Part shown: piece by piece, positions 52,740 through 61,434 of the stretch
Position numbering within the stretch: position 1 is the first letter of the stretch
How the letters are laid out: the number at the start of each line of letters is the position of its first letter
NCBI GenBank assembly: GCA_951812805.1
Contig: CATOSZ010000002.1
Coordinates: forward strand, 269,111 to 333,110
DNA: 64,000 nucleotides
Origin: an uncultured Alphaproteobacteria bacterium
Lineage (GTDB): Bacteria; Pseudomonadota; Alphaproteobacteria; GCA-2731375
Direction: 5' to 3'
Made by a program: the position numbers and the translations under genes
Notes under the pieces: model-generated
The model's input: the letters and a program-made list of their open reading frames with translations, nothing else
The model's database searches: none
What the model was told of the DNA's origin: nothing

Positions 52740-53356
52740 CCCGCGATCGAGTCCAGGCGGCAAGCCTCCCGCCCCTCCGCCGGGCCCCAGAGCCAGACGA
52801 CGGCGCGCAGCGAAATCGAGGCGACGGCCATCGCCAGCAGCAGCAGGCCGGCCAGAAGGCTCGACTTGATCGCCCAACGATTGCCGAGGCCGGTCAGGAA
52901 GGAGGACTGCTCGTTCGTCGCCCAGGCCTCCCAGACATAGCCACCGGCATACCACGCGAGGATGAGCACGAAGGGCAGCCAGAGCGCGGCGCCACCGGCC
53001 AATTCTAGGCCCACACGACCGGCCCGGCCCAAGCGGTCGCGAAACAGGTCGAGGCGGATTTGCACGTTCATCGAGGTGGCGTAACCGAGGCTGAGGAAGA
53101 ACAGGGCGGCGGAGAAGTGCCATTCGGAATCCTGCAGCTTCGGCGAGTTCATGTAGTGATGCAGGTCGTTCTCGATCACCCAGTCGAGGTGGCGGAGGAA
53201 CTTGCGGCAGATCACGTCGAAGAAGATGATCGCGACCATCGGCAGGAGCAGCCAGGCTGCGGCCCGCCCGACAAAGCGCGGTGGTGCGTCCAGCACATCG
53301 GCGACGCCGAGCGCCAGGCGCGGCCAGAACGGGAACGCGGGTTCGTGAGCGGCCAT
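52736..53356 (-). CDS. TRAP transporter small permease (DctQ family), orphan
   Basis: The 206-residue protein has four membrane helices (AAAWLLLPMVAIIFFDVICRK, FSAALFFLSLGYATSM, ALWLPFVLILAWYAGGY, LAGLLLLAMAVASISL), the DctQ topology. Neither the large permease (DctM) nor the solute-binding protein (DctP) is adjacent: downstream is the convergent catabolic operon, upstream a different-looking aminotransferase gene. An operator-like palindrome lies 46 bp upstream. Either the partners lie elsewhere or the transporter locus was broken. Confidence 0.85.
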   Translation of the reverse strand: MAAHEPAFPFWPRLALGVADVLDAPPRFVGRAAAWLLLPMVAIIFFDVICRKFLRHLDWVIENDLHHYMNSPKLQDSEWHFSAALFFLSLGYATSMNVQIRLDLFRDRLGRAGRVGLELAGGAALWLPFVLILAWYAGGYVWEAWATNEQSSFLTGLGNRWAIKSSLLAGLLLLAMAVASISLRAVVWLWGPAEGREACRLDSIAG

Positions 53357-53401
53357 GGCGACCAGGGTGCCTGCTCGCCGGCGCCTGTCAAGCCGGCTGT
53401 C

Positions 53402-53423
53402 CTTGTCCAGAGTCCTGGACAAG
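53402..53423. promoter_or_regulatory. operator-like palindrome upstream of TRAP permease
   Basis: CTTGTCCAG-AGTC-CTGGACAAG is a perfect 9-4-9 inverted repeat, 46 bp upstream of the dctQ-like ATG (53356, minus). The size fits a dimeric regulator such as a GntR/FadR-type repressor; the regulator is not in the window. Confidence 0.5.
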
Positions 53424-53502
53424 CGGATGACGCATTTGGTACGCTTTTTCACTCAATAGATTGCGGCGAGCGTGGCGCACTTTTCGACCTTCACTAGATA
53501 TG

Positions 53503-53587
53503 AACCTTCAGAAGGTTGTCCATTCGGCCCGGCCGAGAGAAGCTAACGTTGCAACACGATAGTGATACTCCGGAGAACCGAATGGAC
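53503..53587. promoter_or_regulatory. palindromes in the leader of the aminotransferase gene
   Basis: AACCTTC-A-GAAGGTT (53503-53517) is a perfect short palindrome. It is followed at once by GTCCATTCGG (53518-53527), whose exact complement CCGAATGGAC is at 53578-53587, closing a 70-nt stem-loop 26 bp upstream of the start codon. The region is clearly richer in A+T than the window average. These could be an operator and a leader RNA structure. Confidence 0.4.
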
Positions 53588-53613
53588 GTTCATAACTAGA
53601 CACCGGAGCAAGA

Positions 53614-54798
53614 ATGCCAATAGACATTGCCCGCCTGCGCGCTGAGACACCGGGTGTCTCCAATCGCGTGCATCTTAACAATGCCGGGACTGGCTTGATG
53701 CCATCCGCGGTGCTTGAGGCAATGATTGGCTATCTCAGACGAGAGTCTGAGATCGGTGGCCATGAGGCGGCGCGCGAAACTGCTGCGCACCTCGACGGCG
53801 TCTACGACAGTGTGGCAAGGCTTGTTGGCTCAGCGAAAGATGAGATCGCACTAACTGAAAATGGCACGGTTGCGTGGCAGATGGCCTTCTACGCCCAGCA
53901 GCTGCGTCCTGGTGATCGAATCCTGACCGCACGAGCTGAATACGGTGCGAACTATGTCGCTTTTTTGCAGGTTGCAAAGCGCACCGGGGCTACAATCGAG
54001 GTGATCCCTGATGACGCTCACGGCGTTCTAGATCCGGACGCCCTTGAAAAGATGCTCGATAAACGTGTGCGCCTCATCGCAATCACCTGGGTGCCAACGA
54101 ATGGTGGCTTAGTCAATCCTGCTGCCGCGGTCGGTCGCATCGCAAGGGCACACGGCATTCCTTACCTGCTCGATGCCTGTCAGGTGGTCGGTCGGATGCC
54201 AGTTGATGTTTCAGAGCTCGGCTGCGACATGCTGACAGCCGCTGGTCGCAAGTTCCTGCGCGGGCCGAGGGGCACGGGGTTTCTCTATGTGCGCCGTGAC
54301 CTGATGCACCAACTCGAGCCGCCGATGATCGACCATTTCGCGGCACCCTGGCTCACACTGGACCAATATGAACTTCGTCCTGATGCGCGTCGGTTCGAGA
54401 CCTTGGAAAATAACTATGCCGCAAGACTTGGGCTCGGTGTTGCGGTCGATTATGCGCTCGCTATTGGAATGGATGAGATTGCCGCGCGCTGCCAGGCGCT
54501 GGCCAATCAGATGCGACTCACTCTGAGTGAGGTTCCTGGCGTCCAACTCTATGATCTCGGGCCACAACCAGCCACTACCGTCACGTTTTCAGTTGGTAGG
54601 CATGAGCCTGAAACCGTGCAAATGAGGCTTGCCGAGCTTGGCATTAACGTCAGCACGTCCCGGCCTTCCAGCACGCTCATAGACGCCACAGTACGAAATT
54701 TGCCGACGCTCGTGCGCGCGTCGCCACACTATTATAATACTGAGGAAGAGATCGATCGTACGCATCCGGTGAGCACCGCCTTGTCGGTGCTCCGGTAA
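53614..54798 (+). CDS. class V aminotransferase (cysteine desulfurase-like), last residues replaced by IS66
   Basis: The PLP enzyme has the N-terminal VHLNNAGTGLMPSAVLEAM, the PLP contacts ENGTVAWQMAF and LLDACQVVGRMPVDV, and the Schiff-base Lys in TAAGRKFLRGPRGTGFLYV. The gene body has visibly lower GC and different codon use from its neighbours, hinting at recent transfer. Native coding ends at 54757, where IS66 begins. The present frame continues 13 codons into the IS (HPVSTALSVLR end), replacing the native tail MTTEIRTFLS found at 57309-57341. The ~394-residue product probably folds, since only the last helix is changed. Confidence 0.87.
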   Translation: MPIDIARLRAETPGVSNRVHLNNAGTGLMPSAVLEAMIGYLRRESEIGGHEAARETAAHLDGVYDSVARLVGSAKDEIALTENGTVAWQMAFYAQQLRPGDRILTARAEYGANYVAFLQVAKRTGATIEVIPDDAHGVLDPDALEKMLDKRVRLIAITWVPTNGGLVNPAAAVGRIARAHGIPYLLDACQVVGRMPVDVSELGCDMLTAAGRKFLRGPRGTGFLYVRRDLMHQLEPPMIDHFAAPWLTLDQYELRPDARRFETLENNYAARLGLGVAVDYALAIGMDEIAARCQALANQMRLTLSEVPGVQLYDLGPQPATTVTFSVGRHEPETVQMRLAELGINVSTSRPSSTLIDATVRNLPTLVRASPHYYNTEEEIDRTHPVSTALSVLR

Positions 54799-54854
54799 TT
54801 TCCGAGTCTCCCCTCTTCTGAAGTGGGCACTTCGTTCGTGTCCACGAGTTTGAA

Positions 54855-55257
54855 GATGGGCACGAGTTTGATGGTGGACGAAGAAGATCTCCCTGCCGGC
54901 GACAGGCGCACGGCGTCCCAGCCCCGGCGTCGCTGGCCTTTGGCGGAGAAGCGTCGGATTGTCCTGGAGAGCCTGGAGCCGGGCGCGTCGGCATCGGTGG
55001 TGGCGCGTCGGCACGATGTGAACGCGAACCAGGTGTTCGCCTGGCGCAAGCTCTACCGCGAGGGTTTGCTGGGCGGTGCCGGCGGCCTGGTTCCGGTGAC
55101 CGTGGTGGCGGACGAGCGGGGTCCCTCGGCGCCGGCTCCGTCGGTCGGGTCGGGGCGAATGACGATCGAGCTCGGCTGCGGCGCGCGGGTGATGGTGGAC
55201 GCGGGCGTGGACGCCTCGGCGCTTGGCCGGGTGTTCTCGGCCCTGGCGCGGCGATGA
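54855..55257 (+). CDS. tnpA: IS66 accessory protein TnpA
   Basis: The protein has about 133 residues with a helix-turn-helix (RRWPLAEKRRIVLESLEPG, ASASVVARRHDVNANQVFAW), as in IS66 OrfA. The start is uncertain: ATGs at 54855 and 54871 or a GTG at 54823. It overlaps tnpB by 4 nt (ATGA). Confidence 0.85.
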
Positions 55258-55604
55258 TCCCGGTTCGCGGCGATGTGCGGGTGTGGCTGGCCTCGGGCGT
55301 GACGGACATGCGTCGCGGCATGAACACGCTGGCCTTGCAGGTCCAGGAGGCGTTGGGCCGGGACCCGCATGCGGGTGACCTGTTTGTCTTCCGGGGCCGT
55401 CGGGGCGATCTGTTGAAGATCCTGTGGCACGACGGGGTGGGCATGTCGCTTTATGCCAAGCGCTTGGAGCACGGCCGCTTCGTCTGGCCGGCGGCTCATG
55501 GCGGGGGCGCCGTGGCGATCTCTTCGGCGCAGCTGGCCTACATGCTGGACGGGATCGACTGGCGTCACCCGCGCTTGACCCGGCGTCCGGAGCGGGCGGG
55601 CTGA
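55254..55604 (+). CDS. tnpB: IS66 accessory protein TnpB
   Basis: The 116-residue protein shows the IS66 Orf2 pattern: VWLASGVTDMRRGMNTLAL, GDLFVFRGRRGDLLKILWHD and LEHGRFVWP. It is required for transposition of IS66 elements; its biochemical role is unclear. Translationally coupled to tnpA. Confidence 0.93.
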   Translation: MIPVRGDVRVWLASGVTDMRRGMNTLALQVQEALGRDPHAGDLFVFRGRRGDLLKILWHDGVGMSLYAKRLEHGRFVWPAAHGGGAVAISSAQLAYMLDGIDWRHPRLTRRPERAG

Positions 55605-55675
55605 GGCGCGGCATATCGACTCGGTCGGCGCAATAGGTCTGGCGGGCGGGCGCGGGGTCTGATTCACTCCCGCCC

Positions 55676-57235
55676 ATGACCAGCGCCGATGTCCTCGAAG
55701 AGAACGCCCGCCTGCGCGACGCCCTGGCCGAGGAACGGGCGGCACGGACGCGGGCCGAACTGGAAGTCGAACATCTGAAGCTGCAGATCGCCAAGCTGCG
55801 CCGCGAGCAGTATGGCCGTTCCTCCGAGCGTGGCGCCCACCTGCTGGAGCAGCTGGAACTGCAACTTGAGGAGCTGGAGACGGCGACGGCCGAGAGCGCG
55901 GGCCCGGGCGAGGCCGACGACGGCACGACGGTGCGCGGCTTCACCCGACGCAAGCCCAAGCGGGCGCCGCTGCCGGCCCACCTGCCGCGCGAGCGGGTCG
56001 TGCTGCCCGGCCCCGAGTTCTGCTCTTGCTGCGGTGGCGACAAGCTGGTGAAGCTCGGGGAAGACGTCACCGAGAGCCTGGAGCTGGTGCCCCGCCAGTG
56101 GAAGGTGGTGCAGACGGTGCGGGAGAAGTTCAGCTGCCGGGCCTGCGAGACGATCAGCCAGCCGCCGGCGCCGCACCACGCGATCCCGCGCGGGCGCGCC
56201 GGTCCCGGCCTGCTGGCGACGGTCCTCAACGACAAGTTCGCCATGCACCTGCCGCTCACCCGGCAGAGCCGGGCCTTCGCCGCCGAGGGTATCGAGCTCG
56301 ACGTCTCGACCTTGGCGGATTGGGTCGGCGCCTGCTGCGCCACGCTTCGGCCGTTGCACGAGCGCATCCGGGCCCATGTGCTGGCCGCCGAACGGCTGCA
56401 TGGCGACGAGACGCCGGTGCCGGTGCTGGCCAGGAAGAAGACGGTCAAGGGCAGGATCTGGACCTACGTCCGCGACGACCGTCCCTTCGCCGGCAGCGAC
56501 CCGCCGGCGGCGCTCTACTTCTACTCCCGGGATCGGGCCGGCCGGCATCCCCGGGGTCATCTGGAGGTCTGGTCCGGCATCCTCCAGGCCGATGCCTACA
56601 GCGGCTTCAACGCCCTCTATGCGAAGGGACGCCAACCGGCGCCGCTTATCGAGGCCTCGTGCTGGGCTCACAGCCGGCGCAAGTTCTTCGAGCTGGCCGA
56701 TCTCGGCAAGGCGATCCGGGCGCCGATGGCCCGCGACGCGGTGCGCCGCATCGACGAGATCTTCGCCATCGAGGCCGAGATCAACGGCGACACGGCGGAG
56801 CGCCGTCGCGGGATCCGCCGGGCCCGCGTCCGCCCACTGGTCGACGACCTCGGGAAATGGATGCGGACGGAACGCGCCAAACTGTCCTCGGGCAGCGCCG
56901 TCGCCAAGGCCATGGATTACATGCTCAAGCGCTGGCCGAGCTTCACGGCGTTCCTGGCCGACGGTCGCATCTGCCTCACCAACAATGCCGCCGAGCGCGC
57001 GCTCCGGGGCATCGCCGTCGGCCGGCGCAACTGGACCTTCGCCGGTTCCGACCGGGGCGCCGAGCGCGCCGCCGCCGTCTACACCCTGATCGAAACCGCC
57101 CGCCTCAACGACGTCGACCCTCGCGCCTGGTTCGAAGACGTGCTGCGCCGCATCAACGACCATCCGGCAAAGGCGATCGACCAACTCCTGCCCTGGAACT
57201 GGAAAGCCGCGACACCCAACAACATCGCCGCCTGA
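55676..57235 (+). CDS. tnpC: IS66 transposase TnpC
   Basis: The 519-residue DDE transposase has an N-terminal coiled coil (ENARLRDALAEERAARTRAE), a zinc-finger-like FCSCCGGDKLVKLGEDV with FSCRACETISQPPAP, and the catalytic core with Asp in LHGDETPVPVLA, Asp in LQADAYSGFNALY and Glu in TNNAAERALRGIAVGRRNW. The frame is intact, so the element may be active. Confidence 0.94.
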   Translation: MTSADVLEENARLRDALAEERAARTRAELEVEHLKLQIAKLRREQYGRSSERGAHLLEQLELQLEELETATAESAGPGEADDGTTVRGFTRRKPKRAPLPAHLPRERVVLPGPEFCSCCGGDKLVKLGEDVTESLELVPRQWKVVQTVREKFSCRACETISQPPAPHHAIPRGRAGPGLLATVLNDKFAMHLPLTRQSRAFAAEGIELDVSTLADWVGACCATLRPLHERIRAHVLAAERLHGDETPVPVLARKKTVKGRIWTYVRDDRPFAGSDPPAALYFYSRDRAGRHPRGHLEVWSGILQADAYSGFNALYAKGRQPAPLIEASCWAHSRRKFFELADLGKAIRAPMARDAVRRIDEIFAIEAEINGDTAERRRGIRRARVRPLVDDLGKWMRTERAKLSSGSAVAKAMDYMLKRWPSFTAFLADGRICLTNNAAERALRGIAVGRRNWTFAGSDRGAERAAAVYTLIETARLNDVDPRAWFEDVLRRINDHPAKAIDQLLPWNWKAATPNNIAA

Positions 57236-57306
57236 TCCGTTCCCCGCAGCCGCGCTCCGTCAATCCGAGCCGACCGTGGTCTTGGCCGGATGCGTACGAT
57301 CGATCG

Positions 57307-57341
57307 GATGACAACAGAAATCCGCACTTTCCTGAGCTAAA
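57307..57341 (+). pseudogene. detached 3' end of the aminotransferase gene
   Basis: Joining 54757 to 57307 (removing IS66 and one target duplication) continues the aminotransferase frame as EEEIDRMTTEIRTFLS followed by TAA at 57339-57341. This is the native C-terminus, now separated by 2.5 kb. Confidence 0.88.
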
Positions 57342-57471
57342 GGGCCAACGATCTCGCACTGATTGTACCAAGCAGAGAATGAGCCGGTACTAAGGGGATA
57401 GGTCCTTGATCGACCACGGGGGCGAAGGCATGGTGGCCGCCCGACGCCCCGGGACGAGGAAGCAGCCTGGC

Positions 57472-58650
57472 ATGACCGTGCAATTCGAACTCACCGCCGA
57501 ACAGATTCTGCTGCGCGACACGATCCGCGCCATTGCCCGCGACAAGGTGGCGCCGCGCGCCGCGGCGATCGACGCCGAGGCCGCCTATCCGCAGGACATG
57601 TTCGACCTGCTGCGCGACCAGGGCCTGTTCGCCCTACCGTTTCCCGAAGAACACGGCGGCACCGACAGCATCCTCGCCGCCTGCCTCGCGGTCGAGGAGC
57701 TGAACCGCGTCTGTTACAACACCGCCTACCTGCTGATCGTGCAATGGTCGACGCTCGGCGCCATCCTGCATGGCGGCGACGCGGCGCAGAAGGCACGCCT
57801 GCTGCCGGGCCTGGTCTCCGGCGACCTGCGCGCCTCGATCTCGGTGACGGAGCCGGGCGCCGGCTCGGACGTCGCCGGCATCACCACCCGGGCGGACCGG
57901 GTCGACGGCGGCTACCGTCTGACCGGCGCCAAGATCTACTGCACCAACGCCACCGTGGCCGACTTCTTCATCGTCGCCGCCAAGACCGACACCAGCCAGC
58001 GCCACGGCGGCATCAGCGCCTTCCTGGTCGACCGCGACACGCCGGGCTTCGAGATCGGGCGGGAGGAGGACAAGCTCGGCGCCCGGGGCGTGCCGAGCTG
58101 CGAGTTGCGCTTCGATAGCGCCTTCGTCGCCACCGAGAACCGCCTGGGCGAAGAAGGCAGCGGCTTTCGCACCATCATGGAGGCCTTCAACAAGGCCCGC
58201 CCGATCATGGGCGCGCGCGGCGTCGGCCTGGCCCAGGGCGCATTGGATCTCGCCGTCGACTATGTCCGCGAACGCCAGGCCTTCGGCCAGCCGGTGGCCG
58301 ACTTCCAGGGCGTGCGCTGGATGCTGGCGGACATGGGCATGGGCATCCAGGCGGCCCGCCAGATGGTCTATGCCTGCGCCGCCATGGTCGACCGCGGCGC
58401 CTCCGGGCGTGAGCTGGCGCCGCACGCCGCCATGGCCAAATGTTTCGCCACCGACGTCGCCATGCGGGTGGCGACGGACGCGGTGCAGCTCTGGGGCAGT
58501 CAGGGCATCTCCCGCGACAACCCGGTGGAGCGTTATTTCCGCGACGCCAAGGTGCTGCAAGTGATCGAGGGGACCAACCAGATCCAACGCAACATCATCG
58601 GCCGTCACTTGATCGAAACGACGGAAACTCCGCCGCGAACCAACGCATAG
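57472..58650 (+). CDS. acyl-CoA dehydrogenase
   Basis: The 392-residue flavoprotein has RASISVTEPGAGSDVAGIT, ARGVGLAQGALDLAVDYV, the FAD/tetramer motif VQLWGSQGISRDNPVERYFR and the catalytic Glu region QVIEGTNQIQRNIIGRHL. It oxidises an acyl-CoA to the 2-enoyl-CoA and passes electrons to ETF. The ATG at 57472 was chosen because homology begins at once (FELTAEQILLRDTIR). It lies just downstream of the detached aminotransferase end and 18 nt before the glycerate kinase gene. Confidence 0.93.
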   Translation: MTVQFELTAEQILLRDTIRAIARDKVAPRAAAIDAEAAYPQDMFDLLRDQGLFALPFPEEHGGTDSILAACLAVEELNRVCYNTAYLLIVQWSTLGAILHGGDAAQKARLLPGLVSGDLRASISVTEPGAGSDVAGITTRADRVDGGYRLTGAKIYCTNATVADFFIVAAKTDTSQRHGGISAFLVDRDTPGFEIGREEDKLGARGVPSCELRFDSAFVATENRLGEEGSGFRTIMEAFNKARPIMGARGVGLAQGALDLAVDYVRERQAFGQPVADFQGVRWMLADMGMGIQAARQMVYACAAMVDRGASGRELAPHAAMAKCFATDVAMRVATDAVQLWGSQGISRDNPVERYFRDAKVLQVIEGTNQIQRNIIGRHLIETTETPPRTNA

Positions 58651-58668
58651 GCCGTCAGGGAGGCCGCC

Positions 58669-59913
58669 ATGACCCACCGCGAACTGCTGATCGCGCTGTT
58701 CGAGGCCGCCGTGGCGGCGGCGGATCCGGCGCTCGCCATTCCGGGCCGCCTGCCCGAGCCGCCGCGCGGCCGCACGGTGGTGGTCGGTGCCGGCAAGGCC
58801 GCGGCGGCGATGGCCGCGGCGGTGGAGCGGGAATGGAGCGGCCCGCTCGACGGCCTGGTCGTCACCCGCGACGGCCACGGCTGCCCGACGCGCAGAATCG
58901 AAGTGATCGAGGCCGCCCACCCCGTACCCGACCAAAGAGGACGCGAAGCGGCAGGCCGCATTCTCGAGCTGGTCTCCGGCCTCGGCGCGGACGACCTGGC
59001 GCTGGTTCTGATGTCGGGCGGCGCCTCGGCGCTGCTGGTGCAACCGGCCCCGGGCCTCAGCCTCGACGACAAGCAGGCGGTGAACCGGGCCCTGCTGAAA
59101 TCCGGTGCCCCGATCGACGAGATGAACTGCGTGCGCAAGCATCTCTCCGCCATCAAGGGCGGGCGGCTGGCCCAGGCCGCGGCGCCGGCCCGGGTGGTGG
59201 CGCTGGCGATATCCGACGTGCCGGGGGACGATCCGGCGGTCATCGGCTCCGGCCCCACCGTGGCGGACCCGAGCACGGTGGCGGACGCCCGGGCGATCCT
59301 GGAGACATACGGCATCGAGGCCCCGCCCGCGGTCGCCGCCCACCTCGCCGGCGCCGCGGCGGAAACGCCGAAGCCCGGTGACGCGTCGTTCGCCCGTGCA
59401 GAAACCCGGGTAATCGCGACGCCGATGCGCTCGCTGGAGGCGGCGGCCGGGACCGCGCGGGCCGCCGGCTACGAGGTGGAGATCCTGGGCGACGCGCTGG
59501 AGGGCGAGGCCCGCACGCTCGCCGCCGAACACGCAGCACTCGCCCGTGACCGGCTGGCCTCTGGCCGGCGGGTCGCCTTGCTCTCGGGCGGGGAGACGAC
59601 GGTGACCGTCCGCGGCCGGGGACGCGGCGGGCGCAACGCCGAATACATGGCGGGGCTGGCGCTGGCCCTCGACGGGGCGGCGGAGATCACGGCGATCGCC
59701 TGCGATACCGACGGCATCGACGGCACGGAGGACAACGCGGGCGCCCTCGCCGATCCGACGACGCTCGCCCGGGCCCGGGCCGCGGGCCTGGATGCGGCCG
59801 CGATGCTGGCTGCGAACGATGCCTATTCCCTGTTCCAGGCGCTGGGCGATCTGGTGATCAGCGGCCCGACCTTGACCAACGTGAACGATTTTCGCGCCGT
59901 CCTCGTCCGGTAA
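58669..59913 (+). CDS. glycerate 2-kinase (MOFRL family, TtuD/GckA-like)
   Basis: The 414-residue protein has an N-terminal DUF4147 domain (GRTVVVGAGKAAAAMAAAVE, LVLMSGGASALLVQPAPGL, MNCVRKHLSAIKGGRLAQ) and a C-terminal MOFRL domain (RRVALLSGGETTVTVRGRG, AIACDTDGIDGTEDNAGAL). It phosphorylates D-glycerate to 2-phosphoglycerate. The next gene encodes pyruvate kinase, a pairing also known from tartrate/glyoxylate loci, so glycerate can be led to pyruvate. Confidence 0.9.
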   Translation: MTHRELLIALFEAAVAAADPALAIPGRLPEPPRGRTVVVGAGKAAAAMAAAVEREWSGPLDGLVVTRDGHGCPTRRIEVIEAAHPVPDQRGREAAGRILELVSGLGADDLALVLMSGGASALLVQPAPGLSLDDKQAVNRALLKSGAPIDEMNCVRKHLSAIKGGRLAQAAAPARVVALAISDVPGDDPAVIGSGPTVADPSTVADARAILETYGIEAPPAVAAHLAGAAAETPKPGDASFARAETRVIATPMRSLEAAAGTARAAGYEVEILGDALEGEARTLAAEHAALARDRLASGRRVALLSGGETTVTVRGRGRGGRNAEYMAGLALALDGAAEITAIACDTDGIDGTEDNAGALADPTTLARARAAGLDAAAMLAANDAYSLFQALGDLVISGPTLTNVNDFRAVLVR

Positions 59914-59962
59914 TGCTATTAGGTTAGCTTCCGAAACGACAAAGCAGTGAAGGCCGACGGGC

Positions 59963-61378
59963 ATGCGGCGGCAACGCAATACCAAGATTCTGGCGACCCT
60001 GGGGCCGGCGAGTTCCACGCCCGAGGTAATCCGCGCCCTGATCGAGGCGGGCGCCGACGCCTTCCGCCTGAACTTCAGCCATGGCGGACCGGAGGACCAC
60101 AAGGCTCGCGTCGCGACCATCCAGGACCTGGAGCGCGAAACCGGCCGGCCGATAACGATCGTCGCCGATCTGCAGGGGCCGAAGATCCGTGTCGGCCGCA
60201 TGACCGACGGCGTCGTCGAACTGGAGGAAGGCAAGCGCTTCCGCCTCGATCTCGACCCGGCCGAGGGGACCCGCCGTCGCGCGCCTTTGCCCCACCGCGA
60301 GGTCTTCGCCGCGCTTGAAAAGGGGCACGAGCTGCTGCTGGACGACGGCCGCATCCGGCTTCGGGTCGAACGGGTCGGCGAGGACTTCGTCGACACCCGC
60401 ATCGTCGTCGCCGGCCCCCTGAGCGACCGCAAGGGCGTCAACCTGCCCGACAGCATCATCCAGCTCTCGGCGCTGACCGAGAAGGACCGCCGCGATCTCG
60501 CCCTGGCCCTGGACCTCGGCTGCGACTGGATCGCCCTCAGCTTCGTGCAGCGGGCCGACGACATCGCCGAGGCGCGCCGCCTGATCGGCGGGCGCGCCGC
60601 AGTGATGGCGAAGATCGAAAAGCCGGCGGCACTTCGCCATATCGACGATATCGTCGAACAGGCCGACGCCATCATGGTCGCCCGCGGCGACCTCGGCGTC
60701 GAGCTGCCGCTGGAAGAAGTGCCCGGCGCGCAGAAGCGGCTGGTGCGCCTCACGCGCCGGCTCGGCAAGCCGGTCGTGGTGGCGACCCAGATGCTGGAAA
60801 GCATGATCAACCTGCCGGTGCCGACCCGCGCCGAGGTCTCGGACGTGGCAACCGCCGTCTACGACGGCGCGGACGCGGTGATGCTGTCGGCAGAAACGGC
60901 GGCAGGCGACCATCCGGTCCGCGCCGTCGAGGTGATGAACCGGGTCGCGGAAGAGGTCGAGGGCGACCCGCTGCATCGCACCATCCTCGATGCCGTGCAC
61001 TACGAACCGGAGGCGACGGCGGCGGATGCCATCACGCTCGCCGCCGCGCAGGTGGCCGAGACGATCTCGGCCCGGGCCATCGTCACCTATACGACCTCGG
61101 GCTCCACGGCGCTGCGCGCCTCGCGGGAACGGCCGCATTCGCCGATCCTGGTGCTGACGCCCCGCCTCGATACCGCGCGCCGCCTCTCGCTCGCCTGGGG
61201 TCTGCACTGCGTGGTGACGGAAGACGCGGTCGACTTCACCGACATGATCGACAAGGCCTGCGCCATCGCCAAGGCCGAGGCCTTCGCGGCGGCCGGCGAC
61301 AGCATCGTCACCACCGCCGGCGTCCCCTTCGGCACGCCGGGCGCGACCAACACGCTGCGCATCGCCTGGGTGGCATAA
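59963..61378 (+). CDS. pyk: pyruvate kinase
   Basis: The 471-residue protein has TKILATLGPASSTPEVI, FRLNFSHGGPEDHKARV, the catalytic Lys in VMAKIEKPAALRHIDDIV, IMVARGDLGVELPLEEVP and VVVATQMLESMINLPVPTRA, plus the C-terminal allosteric domain. It converts phosphoenolpyruvate and ADP to pyruvate and ATP. It starts 50 nt after the glycerate kinase gene. Confidence 0.96.
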   Translation: MRRQRNTKILATLGPASSTPEVIRALIEAGADAFRLNFSHGGPEDHKARVATIQDLERETGRPITIVADLQGPKIRVGRMTDGVVELEEGKRFRLDLDPAEGTRRRAPLPHREVFAALEKGHELLLDDGRIRLRVERVGEDFVDTRIVVAGPLSDRKGVNLPDSIIQLSALTEKDRRDLALALDLGCDWIALSFVQRADDIAEARRLIGGRAAVMAKIEKPAALRHIDDIVEQADAIMVARGDLGVELPLEEVPGAQKRLVRLTRRLGKPVVVATQMLESMINLPVPTRAEVSDVATAVYDGADAVMLSAETAAGDHPVRAVEVMNRVAEEVEGDPLHRTILDAVHYEPEATAADAITLAAAQVAETISARAIVTYTTSGSTALRASRERPHSPILVLTPRLDTARRLSLAWGLHCVVTEDAVDFTDMIDKACAIAKAEAFAAAGDSIVTTAGVPFGTPGATNTLRIAWVA

Positions 61379-61434
61379 GGCCGGCGACACGTTAGGATCG
61401 CGTCGTGTTTTCCGACATGTGAAGGAGCGGCGGT

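Larger units (their letters stand above)
54758..57298 (+). mobile_element. IS66-family insertion sequence (8-bp target duplication)
   Basis: The 2541-bp element has ends GTACGCATCCGGTGAGCACC and, reversed, GTACGCATCCGGCCAAGACC. The flanks GATCGATC at 54750-54757 and 57299-57306 are an exact 8-bp duplication, the family norm. It has three genes in the order tnpA, tnpB, tnpC. A perfect hairpin GAGCACCG-CCTTGT-CGGTGCTC lies just inside the left end (about 54772-54793) and may limit transcription entering from outside. Confidence 0.96.

Noticed and set aside
57634..60810. A 1058-codon open frame on the minus strand
   Set aside because: It is antisense to acyl-CoA dehydrogenase, glycerate kinase and pyruvate kinase, all with clear motifs. 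Long antisense frames are common in GC-rich DNA.
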